NCBI RefSeq assembly: GCF_001746755.1
Contig: NZ_MCGG01000025.1
Coordinates: forward strand, 1-64,000
Source: Magnetovibrio blakemorei
GTDB lineage: Bacteria > Pseudomonadota > Alphaproteobacteria > Rhodospirillales > Magnetovibrionaceae
Reading direction: 5' to 3'
DNA length: 64,000 nt
In this document: piece by piece, positions 1 to 8,433 of the stretch
How positions within the stretch are numbered: the stretch's first letter is position 1
How the letters are laid out: each line of letters begins with the position of its first letter
Notes under the pieces: generated by a model
Told to the model about the DNA's origin: nothing
What the model saw: only the letters and a program-made list of their open reading frames with translations
The model's database searches: none
Translations under genes and position numbers: made by a program

Positions 1-1
1 A

Positions 2-535
2 CTTAATTTTGAAAATGTGTCGGGCTCGTTCTACGCCGATACCATCACCGGTAACAGTGCCGACAACGTGCTGTATGGGCGCGAAGGTGCGGACACAATC
101 GATGGCGGCGAAGGAAACGACATTTTGATTGGTGGATCTGGTAACGACACCCTCACCAGTGGGGCTGGTATGGACATTTTTATGTATCTGTCCTGGGATT
201 TGGGCTCAGGGGATCTTGAAACGGGCGGACTTGACACAACCGACGCCACCATCGGTGATAAAATCTATTTCAAGATGCAAGACTTTACGAATTTGACCGT
301 ATATGGATCGCTCATCAATAATATCTGGCAAACTGAGAACGTCGCTTCGTCGCTTGACGCCTCCAACAGCATCGCCTTGGTCAATATAGACGGTGATTAT
401 CAGATTCATATTGATTTTGATGGGGACACAAACGCAGACTTTACAATTGATGTTGCCGATGACGTCACTCATGCTGTTGCTGCGGGCATAAATGGTTATG
501 GAACCATTTCGTTTGAAACTGCAGGTATCGCTTAA
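2..535 (+). CDS. RTX-type (hemolysin calcium-binding repeat) secreted protein, C-terminal fragment
   Basis: The reading frame is open from the window edge, so this is the 3' end of a longer gene; an internal GTG at 17 is not a convincing start. The visible 177 residues begin with glycine/aspartate-rich nonapeptide repeats (units such as GREGADTID, GGEGNDILI, GGSGNDTLT), which form calcium-binding beta-rolls in type I secreted proteins. The repeats are followed by an aspartate-rich tail of about 110 residues without repeats, where RTX proteins carry the C-terminal secretion signal for an ABC transporter/HlyD/TolC exporter. What the upstream part does (protease, lipase, adhesin) cannot be told. 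No secretion genes are visible downstream. Confidence 0.85.
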   Translation, partial: LNFENVSGSFYADTITGNSADNVLYGREGADTIDGGEGNDILIGGSGNDTLTSGAGMDIFMYLSWDLGSGDLETGGLDTTDATIGDKIYFKMQDFTNLTVYGSLINNIWQTENVASSLDASNSIALVNIDGDYQIHIDFDGDTNADFTIDVADDVTHAVAAGINGYGTISFETAGIA

Positions 536-849
536 TGATCGTGGTGTTATGAGGTCTGCGTTCGTGAATGAGATTGAGAAGCTTTAATGTTTTCTCTTTG
601 ATCGGTGGGGTACTTGTGCGTGCACAGGCGCTTTACTTCTTGTGCCCCCAGGGCAACCTTGTTTGCCAACCGGGGATGATGATTGCGTGCAGATTATAAC
701 GGTCGCCTAAAGCAGCGATTGCTCCGTTTCCTCTGATAATGGACATTATATTGTCCTCACTTCTTTCGCGCCCAAAGGCTGCGTTCAGGGAACGTTCATG
801 GAAGATGTGCATACTGGGTTCCGATGAAAAAGGAAATTGGTTACCCGAA
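536..849. other. Gap without a supported gene
   Basis: About 310 bases between the RTX fragment and the small membrane protein. I see short inverted repeats (TGTGC-GT-GCACA at 615-626; GGACA-N6-TGTCC at 741-756) but no T-run after either, so no clear terminator, and no convincing promoter pair. Confidence 0.5.
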
Positions 850-1038
850 ATGCTGACACGTATGCTGATGCACTCTGCCATTTTTACCGTTGTTGTCGCC
901 CTGGGTGCGGTGTCGATGAACAGTGTCGGCATGTTGGATGGTGGCAAGCCTGCAAAGTCCTCCTTTTCCAGCTTTTTCACAGGCTCTGCGGCCGGTGGCG
1001 GCCATCAATGGAACCGACGGGAGCACGATGATGACTAA
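850..1038 (+). CDS. Small single-pass membrane protein preceding a b-type cytochrome
   Basis: A 62-residue protein with a hydrophobic N-terminal segment (about residues 6-25) and a glycine/histidine-rich, charged C-terminus ending HDDD. Its last codons overlap the start of the next gene (ATGATGACTAA), so the two are probably translationally coupled. That coupling and the membrane segment are the reasons for calling it a gene. The start at 850 is uncertain: in-frame ATGs also lie at 739, 805 and 862 and none has a strong ribosome binding site. I do not recognise the family. It may be an accessory subunit of the cytochrome; that is inference. Confidence 0.5.
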   Translation: MLTRMLMHSAIFTVVVALGAVSMNSVGMLDGGKPAKSSFSSFFTGSAAGGGHQWNRREHDDD

Positions 1039-1588
1039 ATCGCGTAAGCCGAACCGTTTTGAGATGACGTTTCTGATGATGTTTCACGGTGTGCTCACGG
1101 GAAGCATATTGCTCACCTACCTGAGCGGTGATGACGTGTATTTCCTTCACAAATTCGCGGGCTATGTGGTTTGCGCTGCTCTTTTTGTGCGTTTGGCGGC
1201 TGCGCTGGTGGTTCCGAAAAGCAGTCCGCTTCGTTTGTCGCTGCCCAAGTTGTTCGTGCGGCGCGAAGGTGGACGGAGTCCGGTGTTCGCGTGGATGGCG
1301 GTGGCGTTGATCACAACCACTGCAGCGGCCGCGCTGAGCGGTTTGTTGGCCGACAGCATTGGCTTTAAAGATCTGCATGAGGGCTTGGCAGAAGGCATCC
1401 TTCCGATCTTCATCTTTGGGCACATGGCTTTGGTCTTGTGGCGGCCTTTGGTCCGCAGACTGTCAAACGTCACGGCAGAAGATGCGGATCGTATTGTTAC
1501 CCAAGCGACCGTTGTTGGCTCACAGCTTACAGCCTTGCTCCTGTCTGTGGTACGACGCGCCAAACCCTATCTTCAAGGTACTCGCTGA
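1031..1588 (+). CDS. Cytochrome b561-type diheme membrane protein
   Basis: A 185-residue integral membrane protein with four hydrophobic segments (roughly residues 12-32, 38-60, 85-105 and 122-145). Histidines sit in the first segment (MMFHG), just before the second (FLHKF), and around the last (LHEGL and FGHMAL), the pattern of PF01292-type b cytochromes that bind two b hemes and exchange electrons between the quinone pool and periplasmic partners. ATG at 1031 follows GGGAG (1019-1023) by seven bases; 1028 is a second ATG. The gene overlaps the small membrane protein upstream. Its redox partner is not visible. Confidence 0.75.
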   Translation: MTKSRKPNRFEMTFLMMFHGVLTGSILLTYLSGDDVYFLHKFAGYVVCAALFVRLAAALVVPKSSPLRLSLPKLFVRREGGRSPVFAWMAVALITTTAAAALSGLLADSIGFKDLHEGLAEGILPIFIFGHMALVLWRPLVRRLSNVTAEDADRIVTQATVVGSQLTALLLSVVRRAKPYLQGTR

Positions 1589-1609
1589 AGGTATACGGAC
1601 TTTAACCGT

Positions 1610-2398
1610 TTACGCGTCCTCTTCCTCGTCCTCGTCTTCCATCACACGGGCTTTTGGTTTGTGCAGTGTGAAGTAAAGCACCACGATGAAACCCAGGCTG
1701 AGACTGCCTATAGCCCCCCATAGGGCGAGGTAGAGATAATCGATACCGGTGTCTTTCGGGCTTGGTTCAGTCTCGGTTTTTTTTGCGGCTTGGGGCGGAT
1801 TCGGGTTCATCTTAGATTGAACAAGGTCCGCCAGTTTTGGGATGGAGGTTCCTCCATCTTCTATCTTTATCGTTTCGGGAATTTCTTCTTTACCCGAAAT
1901 GATGCTGGGCAGTCTGTCGCCGGAAAGATAGGGGTTGGTTTTAGGCGTGCTCGGTTGCGCTGTTGTTTCGACAGGAGCTGTCACGACAGGAGCTGTCTTG
2001 GGTGGGGCGAGCGGGGTGGATGTGATGGATGGAGTGGGCGCAACGGGCCTAGGCTTTTCAGGCTCTGCTTTTGACGTTAAGGCTTCTTTTTGTTTCAGAA
2101 GATATTTTGGCGCCTCAGAATCCGGTGCGACGACAACGGGCCAAGGGAGAAAACGCCCATCCCAGACTTCTTGGGGTTCGCGGCAATAATTTTTCTCCGC
2201 CGTCATCCGGGCAATCCCCCAGTTTGGGTCGACGGTCACTTTTGGCAGCAAGCCAGATTTAAAGGATTGGGCAACGATGACATCGCAATTGACATGCGGC
2301 AAATCAGCGGGCAATTCCGCATGAGCCTGGGGCGACAGAACCAATACACCTGAAAACAGGGTGCACAGGAATAGGGCATGGGGCCGCAACGCTTTCAA
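1610..2398 (-). CDS. Secreted proline-rich protein with a C-terminal membrane anchor
   Basis: A 262-residue protein of unknown family. It begins with a clear Sec signal peptide ending in QAHA (about residue 27), then has a compact region of about 75 residues containing two cysteines (NCDVI and NYCRE) and tryptophans. A proline/threonine/alanine-rich linker follows (about residues 110-200), then one transmembrane helix near residues 225-247 and a short cytoplasmic tail ending in a run of aspartate and glutamate. The layout suggests a periplasmic domain on a flexible stalk, anchored from its C-terminus. It converges with the cytochrome b gene across only 21 bases. Confidence 0.7.
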   Translation of the reverse strand: MKALRPHALFLCTLFSGVLVLSPQAHAELPADLPHVNCDVIVAQSFKSGLLPKVTVDPNWGIARMTAEKNYCREPQEVWDGRFLPWPVVVAPDSEAPKYLLKQKEALTSKAEPEKPRPVAPTPSITSTPLAPPKTAPVVTAPVETTAQPSTPKTNPYLSGDRLPSIISGKEEIPETIKIEDGGTSIPKLADLVQSKMNPNPPQAAKKTETEPSPKDTGIDYLYLALWGAIGSLSLGFIVVLYFTLHKPKARVMEDEDEEEDA

Positions 2399-2448
2399 AG
2401 TTGGTGCTCCTCATCAATCATTTTGATGGAGGATCCCGTGAGACGAGA

Positions 2449-3894
2449 TCAAACACTATTAAAACTTTTTGCAAACACGTGATCTTTTTCCAAGCCAAGG
2501 TCTTTAAGGGTTTGATAAAACTCTAAGTCTTTTCCTTTTGCAAATGATGCATATTTTTTGTCTTCATTGAGAATGTGATTGAATAACCAGCCTTTCATAA
2601 ATTTCCGCAATTCAATCAGGTTTTTCTGACTGCGTTGATGGAGCCAGGCCTGATGATGAAAGTTTAGATCCCGGATAAGTCTTTTGTGAAGGGCGCAATG
2701 TGTCTGCAGTCCTGGAAATTTGGCGGTTCTTAAAATCGCTTCCTCGCGGTTGAAGTGGTAGTGCGTGTAATCCAGCAGTTGGGTAATCACATCATCAACG
2801 TCTGCGTCGTCTGCGGTTCTCAGCATGATCCGGTTTAACAAAGTTACGAGAACTTGGTGGTCTTTATCTAAGATATCAACGCCGACGCGGATGGCGTTTG
2901 TCCAAATCAGAACGTCGTCATTTTCGGATAAGGGAAGATCAACCCAGAAAGTCGCCCCGGAACCTTGTTCGCTTTTCAAGCCAATGCGCCCGGCCAAACG
3001 ATCCACCAGCATTTTGCTGACGGTCAAACCAACGCCGGTTCCGTCCTTGGCAATCATCGGGTCCGTATCGAGACGTCGAAACAGATCGAACACGCCGGGT
3101 TGATCAATTTCGGCGATACCGTCACCGGTATCGGTTATCGACAAACGCAGATAGCCATAATCCAACATACGTCCTTCAATGATGATGGCTCCGTTCTCTT
3201 TGTTGTATTCGACGGCATTGAAAAGAATATTGATCAAAATTTGTTTGAAAAACATGGGGTCCGTGAACAGAAAGACGGGTGCTCCGGAACTGAAGTGGTC
3301 AATGACCTTGATGTTCCGCAACGCCCTGAGGGAAGCCGTCATGTGGACGCATTGAGTAACGATTTCGTTGGCGTTTACATTGTTTAAGTGAAGATCAAGC
3401 TGGGCGGCTTCGATTCTTGCGAGATCCAAAATCTTATTGACCAACTCCAACAGCTGATTGCCGCCTTCTAGAATATATTCCAGGTTTTGGTGTTGCGTTG
3501 ATGAAGGCTGAATGTTGGGATCAAGTTGCATCAATTGCGCGAATCCGATTACGGCATTAAGCGGTGTGCGCAGTTCGTGACTCATGCTGGCCAAAAATTC
3601 AGATTTTGCTTGATTGGCCCGTTCGGCCTCAATCAAAGCGGCCTGCAGCTGCTCTTCAGCATGTTTTTGAGCAGCTATTTTATTGTTTAATGCCTTAGCC
3701 ATTTGGTGGGTTAGTCCATAAACCAACCCGGCTGTTATAAAAATAAAGGCCCACCCTTTAACCGTCTGCAAATAACTTTCCAGTTCGCTGTTTTGGGCAA
3801 GCGCGTGCAATGTGGCATCTGAAAATAAGATCCAAATGACGCCAAAAAAAGCATACACAGCGGCTATGCGAATGGGTGAAAATTGCGTTTTCAT
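2449..3894 (-). CDS. Membrane histidine kinase with C-terminal hemerythrin domain
   Basis: A 481-residue sensor kinase. Two membrane helices (about 10-30 and 46-64) enclose a very short loop. A coiled segment leads to a HisKA domain with the phosphoacceptor H106 in SHELRTPLN, then an ATPase domain (N-box around 222-231, DTGDG at 255-259, GTGVGL at 285-290). The last 150 residues form a bacteriohemerythrin domain with all expected di-iron ligands: H346, H380, E384, H399, H403, H440 and D445. Such domains bind O2 or NO reversibly, so this kinase may sense oxygen or redox from its C-terminus; that role is inferred. No response regulator lies next to it. It is transcribed alone. Confidence 0.9.
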   Translation of the reverse strand: MKTQFSPIRIAAVYAFFGVIWILFSDATLHALAQNSELESYLQTVKGWAFIFITAGLVYGLTHQMAKALNNKIAAQKHAEEQLQAALIEAERANQAKSEFLASMSHELRTPLNAVIGFAQLMQLDPNIQPSSTQHQNLEYILEGGNQLLELVNKILDLARIEAAQLDLHLNNVNANEIVTQCVHMTASLRALRNIKVIDHFSSGAPVFLFTDPMFFKQILINILFNAVEYNKENGAIIIEGRMLDYGYLRLSITDTGDGIAEIDQPGVFDLFRRLDTDPMIAKDGTGVGLTVSKMLVDRLAGRIGLKSEQGSGATFWVDLPLSENDDVLIWTNAIRVGVDILDKDHQVLVTLLNRIMLRTADDADVDDVITQLLDYTHYHFNREEAILRTAKFPGLQTHCALHKRLIRDLNFHHQAWLHQRSQKNLIELRKFMKGWLFNHILNEDKKYASFAKGKDLEFYQTLKDLGLEKDHVFAKSFNSV

Positions 3895-4101
3895 TATGCG
3901 TTCCTGAAGGTGCAGACAGCGTATCAGAAAGTCGTCTTAAGCTATTGGAGGAAAAAATTACGACCTTAGCTTCTCCTTTCACAAGAACCTGAGCATACGC
4001 CATTTAGAGTGGAAATGTTATTGATTTTAGACGTAAAAGGTTGTGCAATCAAAAGGTTCCTGACCCGAGTTGCTTGCAAACGAACGCTTTTTCAATAATT
4101 T

Positions 4102-4650
4102 TCAAGTGTTCCTGTGAAGATCGTACGTGGAAAAGGGCGTGTAGTGTGCGCCTTTGTGCCCAAGGTGGCTTTCAAACAAGGTGAAGCCTTGCACCCTAAA
4201 GGGCTCTAGACAGAACCCGGCATGTGTAGAGAGGTGTTCGGCCAAGCGCCCCGGATTGACCGAGCGCCGGAAGCGCGTCAGCGTCACATGCGGGGTGAAT
4301 TTTCGACCTTCCGGCTCCAAACCGGTGCGCACCAGGGCGCTTTCCACATTTGCATAGAGGTGCGCCAAGGCCCCGGACGGGGCGTCTTCGGTTCCCACCC
4401 ATAAACTGTGTGGTGGGCTGCCAAAGGTGCCGACACCCTTTAAGGTCACCTCAAAGGGTTCCGCCGTCACATCGCCCAGCGCAAGCGCGATTTGCGCCGC
4501 CACGTCTTCGTCCACTTCGCCAATAAAGCGCAGCGTAATGTGCAAGTTTTCTGGATCGATCCAGCGGGCATCTTTGACCCCATTTTGAATTGTAGCCAAT
4601 GTCCGGCGGTGGTCGTCTGGTATAGAAAGTCCCGCAAAAAGCCGTATCAT
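4102..4650 (-). CDS. thpR: RNA 2',3'-cyclic phosphodiesterase (2'-5' RNA ligase family)
   Basis: A 182-residue member of the 2H phosphoesterase superfamily. The two catalytic HxTx motifs are present: HITLRF near residue 43 and HVTLTRF near residue 128. Family members hydrolyse 2',3'-cyclic phosphate RNA ends. I chose ATG at 4650 because GGAG sits eight bases upstream and MIRLFAGL is the usual N-terminus; an in-frame ATG at 4680 would add ten unlikely residues. It stands between two histidine kinases, on the same strand, with no obvious link to them. Confidence 0.88.
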   Translation of the reverse strand: MIRLFAGLSIPDDHRRTLATIQNGVKDARWIDPENLHITLRFIGEVDEDVAAQIALALGDVTAEPFEVTLKGVGTFGSPPHSLWVGTEDAPSGALAHLYANVESALVRTGLEPEGRKFTPHVTLTRFRRSVNPGRLAEHLSTHAGFCLEPFRVQGFTLFESHLGHKGAHYTPFSTYDLHRNT

Positions 4651-4724
4651 TGCACATTCTCCATCTCGTGAAGATGTCACATAACACAGAAATATAGATT
4701 TTGCGCGGCCTCAAATGGTTCGAT

Positions 4725-6848
4725 TCAGTTTACGCTGCGTCCCGGGGGCAAGATGATGGAAACATGCGTGCCGACCCCAACTTCGCTGGTCACATCAATG
4801 CGTCCGCCGTGCATTTCGGCAAGTGTCTTGACCAGATAAAGACCCAGCCCCACCCCTTCGTGCGACAAGGTAATGTTTTCTGCGGCTTGGCCAAAAGGTT
4901 CCAGAACCCTGGCAAGATCTTTCGCCGCAATGCCGATGCCGTTATCTTCCGACCGAATGATGATGCCGCCTTGGGGCGTTAATTCCATAACCAGACGCAC
5001 CGATCCGCCCGCCGGGGTGAACTTGATGGCGTTGGTCAGCAAGTTGAGCACAATCTGTTTGATGCGCACTTCGTCGGCCAACAAATCCGGGAAATGCTCC
5101 GGTACGTGTGATGTTAGCGAGATGTTGCTGCCTGCTGCGCGGTGACGTAGCAACTTGCAACACGATTGTGCCAAATCATCAAGATGAATGCGGTCCTCAG
5201 ACAGTTTCATCTTACCTGCTTCGATTTTGGAGACATCCAAGATATCGGAAATCAGCGTCAACAGGTGTGACCCTGAATTGTGGATGTCTTCGGCGTATTC
5301 ACGGTATTTGTCATGGCCCAAAGGCCCAAACGTTTCCAGGCGCATCATGTCGATGAAGCCCAAAACCGCGTTCAAGGGCGTGCGCAGTTCGTGGCTCATA
5401 TTGGCGAGGAACTGGGTTTTGACGTGGTTCGCCGCTTCGGCGCCGATCTTTGCCTCGCGCAATTCGATTTCGGCCTCTTTGCGCTGGGTGATGTCATCGT
5501 GGATGCCGACGAAGTGGGTGATTTGGCCATCCGCGTCCATAATTGGGCTGATGGTTTGGTTAACGATCACCAAGCTTCCGTCTTTGCGTCGGTTGATAAA
5601 CTCTCCCGTCCAGATATGCCCTGCAAGGATGGTTTGCCAAAGGTTCTGGATAACATCCGGTGTCATCATGCCGGAGTTTAGCAACTTGGGATTCTGGCCA
5701 ATCACATCATTGAAATCATAGCCGAACTGTTTGCAGAACGCGTCGTTCACCCATACGATTTGAGCAGCCACATTGGTGATCAGAACCATATTGGCCGAAG
5801 TTTTCAATGCGGCACCCAAGAGTGCCAATTGTTTTTCAGCTTGGTCTTGGGCAGATCGTTGGCGATAAACCACAACGGCCAAAATCATCAAAACCGTCAA
5901 TCCTCCGCCCATGACCATGCTGAAGTTCAGGGTATCCTTCCGCCATGCAGCCAACGCGTCGTGCTGATCCAGGTTTACAGCCACCAAGACGGGCCAGCGG
6001 GTGGTGGCGCGATAACTGATGATGCGTTGATGGTCGTCGGGCGTGGCCCCCGCTTGGCGGAATGTGCCCCATTCTTGGTGAGCAAGATGGTCGGCAAACA
6101 AGGGGCTATCGGCGTGATTCTCGGTGCCGATTTCCAGCATGTCCAAGCCACTTTGAACCAACATGGCCCCATCATATCGATAAAAAGACACGATGCCGCC
6201 GGGGCCAATATTCAAAGCGCCGATCTGTTCTTGAATATAACCGGGGTTGAGGATCGCCAAGGCCATTCCCTGGAATATGCCGTCGTCGTTCGTGACGGCG
6301 CTGGCCGCGATCAAATGCCATTGGTGTGCGGATTCGGGAATATCCGCGACCGATCCAAGCAATCGTCCTGGTTGGGGCGTGCTGAGGAATAGGGGCGGCA
6401 AGTTCCCCTCTTGGGCTTGTTTAAAATAGTCTTCGACCGCAATGGAGAGCGCGGGCAATTCGGTTCGTCGGGAAATATCGGTAATGCGCCCGTTGGCGTC
6501 GGCATAGGCGACTTCGCGAATCTGCGGGGCTTCGTCCAACAATGATTGCAAAAAAGCTTTGCCATCTTTGCCTTGGGCCCAGCCGCCGGGGCGCATGCCC
6601 GCACTGACATTGAAAAGAATCAGATTCACCGCTTGAATTGATCTGTTATTGGCGTCTTCGATGGCGCGCGCCAAATTGGCGGCCGTTGCCTCCGCGGTTT
6701 GAAGGGCGCGCTCTTGACCTTGCCACACTTGATGACTCCACACCCCAACGAACGCCGTGATCACGACAAACGTGAAAAATAGCACGCCATGCTTTCCAGC
6801 TAGCCACGAGGTTCTGCTTTTCGGTGACAGGATTGCATCAAAGCGCAC
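4725..6848 (-). CDS. Membrane PAS-domain sensor histidine kinase with large periplasmic sensor
   Basis: A 707-residue kinase. Helices near residues 20-39 and 309-328 flank a periplasmic sensor of about 270 residues that resembles Cache-type ligand domains (inferred from length and layout). Cytoplasmic parts follow in order: PAS (about 340-455), HisKA with H486 in SHELRTPLN, and an ATPase domain (NLLTNAIKF, EDNGIGI, GVGLGLYL). No receiver domain is fused and no response regulator is adjacent. The start is a GTG; an AAGG ribosome binding site is separated from it by exactly eight cytosines (6849-6856 on this strand's complement). It diverges from an orphan solute-binding protein, a possible ligand-presenting partner. 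Confidence 0.9.
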   Translation of the reverse strand: MRFDAILSPKSRTSWLAGKHGVLFFTFVVITAFVGVWSHQVWQGQERALQTAEATAANLARAIEDANNRSIQAVNLILFNVSAGMRPGGWAQGKDGKAFLQSLLDEAPQIREVAYADANGRITDISRRTELPALSIAVEDYFKQAQEGNLPPLFLSTPQPGRLLGSVADIPESAHQWHLIAASAVTNDDGIFQGMALAILNPGYIQEQIGALNIGPGGIVSFYRYDGAMLVQSGLDMLEIGTENHADSPLFADHLAHQEWGTFRQAGATPDDHQRIISYRATTRWPVLVAVNLDQHDALAAWRKDTLNFSMVMGGGLTVLMILAVVVYRQRSAQDQAEKQLALLGAALKTSANMVLITNVAAQIVWVNDAFCKQFGYDFNDVIGQNPKLLNSGMMTPDVIQNLWQTILAGHIWTGEFINRRKDGSLVIVNQTISPIMDADGQITHFVGIHDDITQRKEAEIELREAKIGAEAANHVKTQFLANMSHELRTPLNAVLGFIDMMRLETFGPLGHDKYREYAEDIHNSGSHLLTLISDILDVSKIEAGKMKLSEDRIHLDDLAQSCCKLLRHRAAGSNISLTSHVPEHFPDLLADEVRIKQIVLNLLTNAIKFTPAGGSVRLVMELTPQGGIIIRSEDNGIGIAAKDLARVLEPFGQAAENITLSHEGVGLGLYLVKTLAEMHGGRIDVTSEVGVGTHVSIILPPGRSVN

Positions 6849-6979
6849 GGGGGGGGCCTTAACTTTACAAAAAAGATGTGCAATCGCACAGTATATAAGC
6901 TTACACTGATATTGTATGAGAAGTCACGAACAGCTTTATAGCTCTTATAAAACGCGCGCAACTTAAGGGAAAAACGGTC
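6849..6979. promoter_or_regulatory. Divergent control region with inverted repeats and a G8 tract
   Basis: This 131-base gap must carry the promoters for the PAS kinase (leftward) and the solute-binding protein (rightward). It holds a perfect stem TGTGC-AATC-GCACA (6877-6890), an AT-rich stretch with TATA-like elements after it, and a run of eight G (6849-6856) placed between the kinase ribosome binding site and its GTG start. No exact -35/-10 pair can be assigned by eye. Confidence 0.4.
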
Positions 6980-7774
6980 ATGTCCAAACATATTAAGGTT
7001 TTGATCGGTGTTTTTCTGGCAATGGTACTCAATACGGCACCCGCACTGGCGGCGGGACACCTTGATCGCGTGAAAGACTCGAACGAATTGCGCGTTTGCC
7101 ATTGGCCGGCGTATTACGCCATTTCCTACAACAACCCCAAAAGCGGCAAGCTGGAAGGCATCGACATTGGCCTTGCCGAAGAATTGGCCAAGGACTTGAG
7201 CGTGCAGCTGACGTTCGTTAAAACCAGTTTCGCCACCTTCATCAAAGATATTCAAGCCGACAAATGCGATATCGCCATGTTCGGCGTGGGCATCACCGAA
7301 GCACGCGCTAAGTTCTTGGATTACAGTGAACCTTATCTGCGTAGTGATATTTACGCCATCGTCACCAAGTCTCATCCCACCTTGAAAACTTGGGATGATA
7401 TGGACAAGACGGGGCACATTTTGGTGGTGCAAAAAGGCACCTTTATGGAAGACGCTGCCAGTGCGTTCCAAAATGCCTCTATCCTGTCCGTGGTGAAGTT
7501 TCAACAACGTGAACAAGAAGTGCGCACGGGGCGTGCCGATGCGTTTCTCACCGATTTTCCCTATGGCAAGAAAATCCTCGTTACTTACGATTGGGCAAAA
7601 TTGTTGGAACCCAGCAAACCATTTTGGACCACCGAATACGCCTATGCGATCAACAAAGGCGATCCTGACTGGCTGGCCTACATCAATGGATTTGTCGAAC
7701 GCATTAAGTCGGATGGACGCCTGAAAAAACACGCCGAAGACAACGGTCTGCTGCCCATCGCCATTTTGAAGTGA
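6980..7774 (+). CDS. Periplasmic solute-binding protein (family 3, amino-acid type), orphan
   Basis: A 264-residue protein with a signal peptide (cleavage near ALAAG, residue 25) and the two-lobed family 3 fold: LRVCHWPAYYAI at the start of lobe 1, EGIDIGLAEELAKDL, and the family signature region ITEARAKFLDYSEPYL. Family 3 proteins bind polar amino acids or small organic acids. No permease or ATPase gene is nearby, so it is either a shared binding subunit or a sensory partner for the divergently transcribed PAS kinase; the second idea is inference from position. GGGA lies upstream of the ATG. Confidence 0.85.
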   Translation: MSKHIKVLIGVFLAMVLNTAPALAAGHLDRVKDSNELRVCHWPAYYAISYNNPKSGKLEGIDIGLAEELAKDLSVQLTFVKTSFATFIKDIQADKCDIAMFGVGITEARAKFLDYSEPYLRSDIYAIVTKSHPTLKTWDDMDKTGHILVVQKGTFMEDAASAFQNASILSVVKFQQREQEVRTGRADAFLTDFPYGKKILVTYDWAKLLEPSKPFWTTEYAYAINKGDPDWLAYINGFVERIKSDGRLKKHAEDNGLLPIAILK

Positions 7775-7786
7775 AGCTTCCTGACC

Positions 7787-8155
7787 CTAGAGCGGTGCGC
7801 GAAAAACAAAAAATGCCCCCAGTCCGATCAAGGCAAATCCGACGGCATGATTGATGGTCAGCGCTTCTTTGAGAAACAGCAGCGAAAATGCGGCGAACAC
7901 GACCAACGTGATGACTTCTTGAAAGGTCTTCAATTCCGCCGCCGTCCACACTTGGTGACCGATGCGGTTGGCGGGTACCGCAAGGCAGTATTCAAAAAAA
8001 GCGATGCCCCAGGCGATTGGCACCACCAGCCAAAGCGAAGTGTTGGGGTATTTCAAATGCCCATACCAGGCAAATGTCATGAACACATTTGATAAAGATA
8101 ACAGTAAAATCGGCAGCAATACGGGAGAAAACAACGGGGAAATCAGTTTTTCCAT
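7787..8155 (-). CDS. DUF486 small multidrug-transporter-like membrane protein
   Basis: About 122 residues with four hydrophobic helices, the size and layout of DUF486 proteins in the drug/metabolite transporter group. The features seen are an N-terminal helix with SNVFMTFAWYGHLK, the middle AWGIAFFEYCLAVPANRIG and a final helix ending in FFVFRAPL. Substrate is unknown for the family. Two ATGs at 8155 and 8158 both follow GGAG at usable distance (eight and five bases), so the start is one of these rather than the longer ATG at 8185. It converges with the solute-binding protein gene. Confidence 0.8.
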   Translation of the reverse strand: MEKLISPLFSPVLLPILLLSLSNVFMTFAWYGHLKYPNTSLWLVVPIAWGIAFFEYCLAVPANRIGHQVWTAAELKTFQEVITLVVFAAFSLLFLKEALTINHAVGFALIGLGAFFVFRAPL

Positions 8156-8257
8156 CATCCAGACTCCAAGGATCAAAGCCTGCAACGGACATCCGTAATT
8201 TGCGTCCGGTCAGGAAGGAGCGAGTGTCCGTCTGCGGCCAGGGGTACGCAAGAAAAA

Positions 8258-8290
8258 AATCCCTGTGCAAAACGCTACAGGGCTTTTTGA
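8258..8290. terminator. Bidirectional hairpin with T-runs
   Basis: CCCTGT (8261-8266) pairs with ACAGGG (8277-8282) around a ten-base loop. The plus strand continues with CTTTTTG and the minus strand with ATTTTTTT, so it could end transcription both ways. It coincides with the left boundary of the island discussed under findings. Confidence 0.55.
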
Positions 8291-8304
8291 AAATGGCGGA
8301 GGGA
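8277..8304 (+). repeat. Imperfect copy of the sequence at the tRNA-Ser 3' end (candidate att site)
   Basis: The 28 bases here align with 10799-10828: ACAGGGCTT, then GAAA, then ATGGCGGAG and GA are shared in the same order, 24 matched positions in an alignment of 30 columns. The second copy runs into the acceptor end of tRNA-Ser(CGA). This is the layout expected of flanking direct repeats left by integration into a tRNA gene, though the copies are imperfect. Confidence 0.4.
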
Positions 8305-8433
8305 AGAAATCCGGATTTCAACCTTCTCTGATTTTTCATTTATAAACAACTCATTACAATGCATTTCCTCGGCGCTCTTCTTGGGCCCATTTGGCCCCCT
8401 TGCTCATATGGATCATTTTTGGTACAGTCCCAT

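Noticed and set aside
6800-7732. 310-codon frame antisense to the solute-binding protein
   Set aside because: The plus-strand protein has a signal peptide and family 3 motifs; the antisense translation has none.
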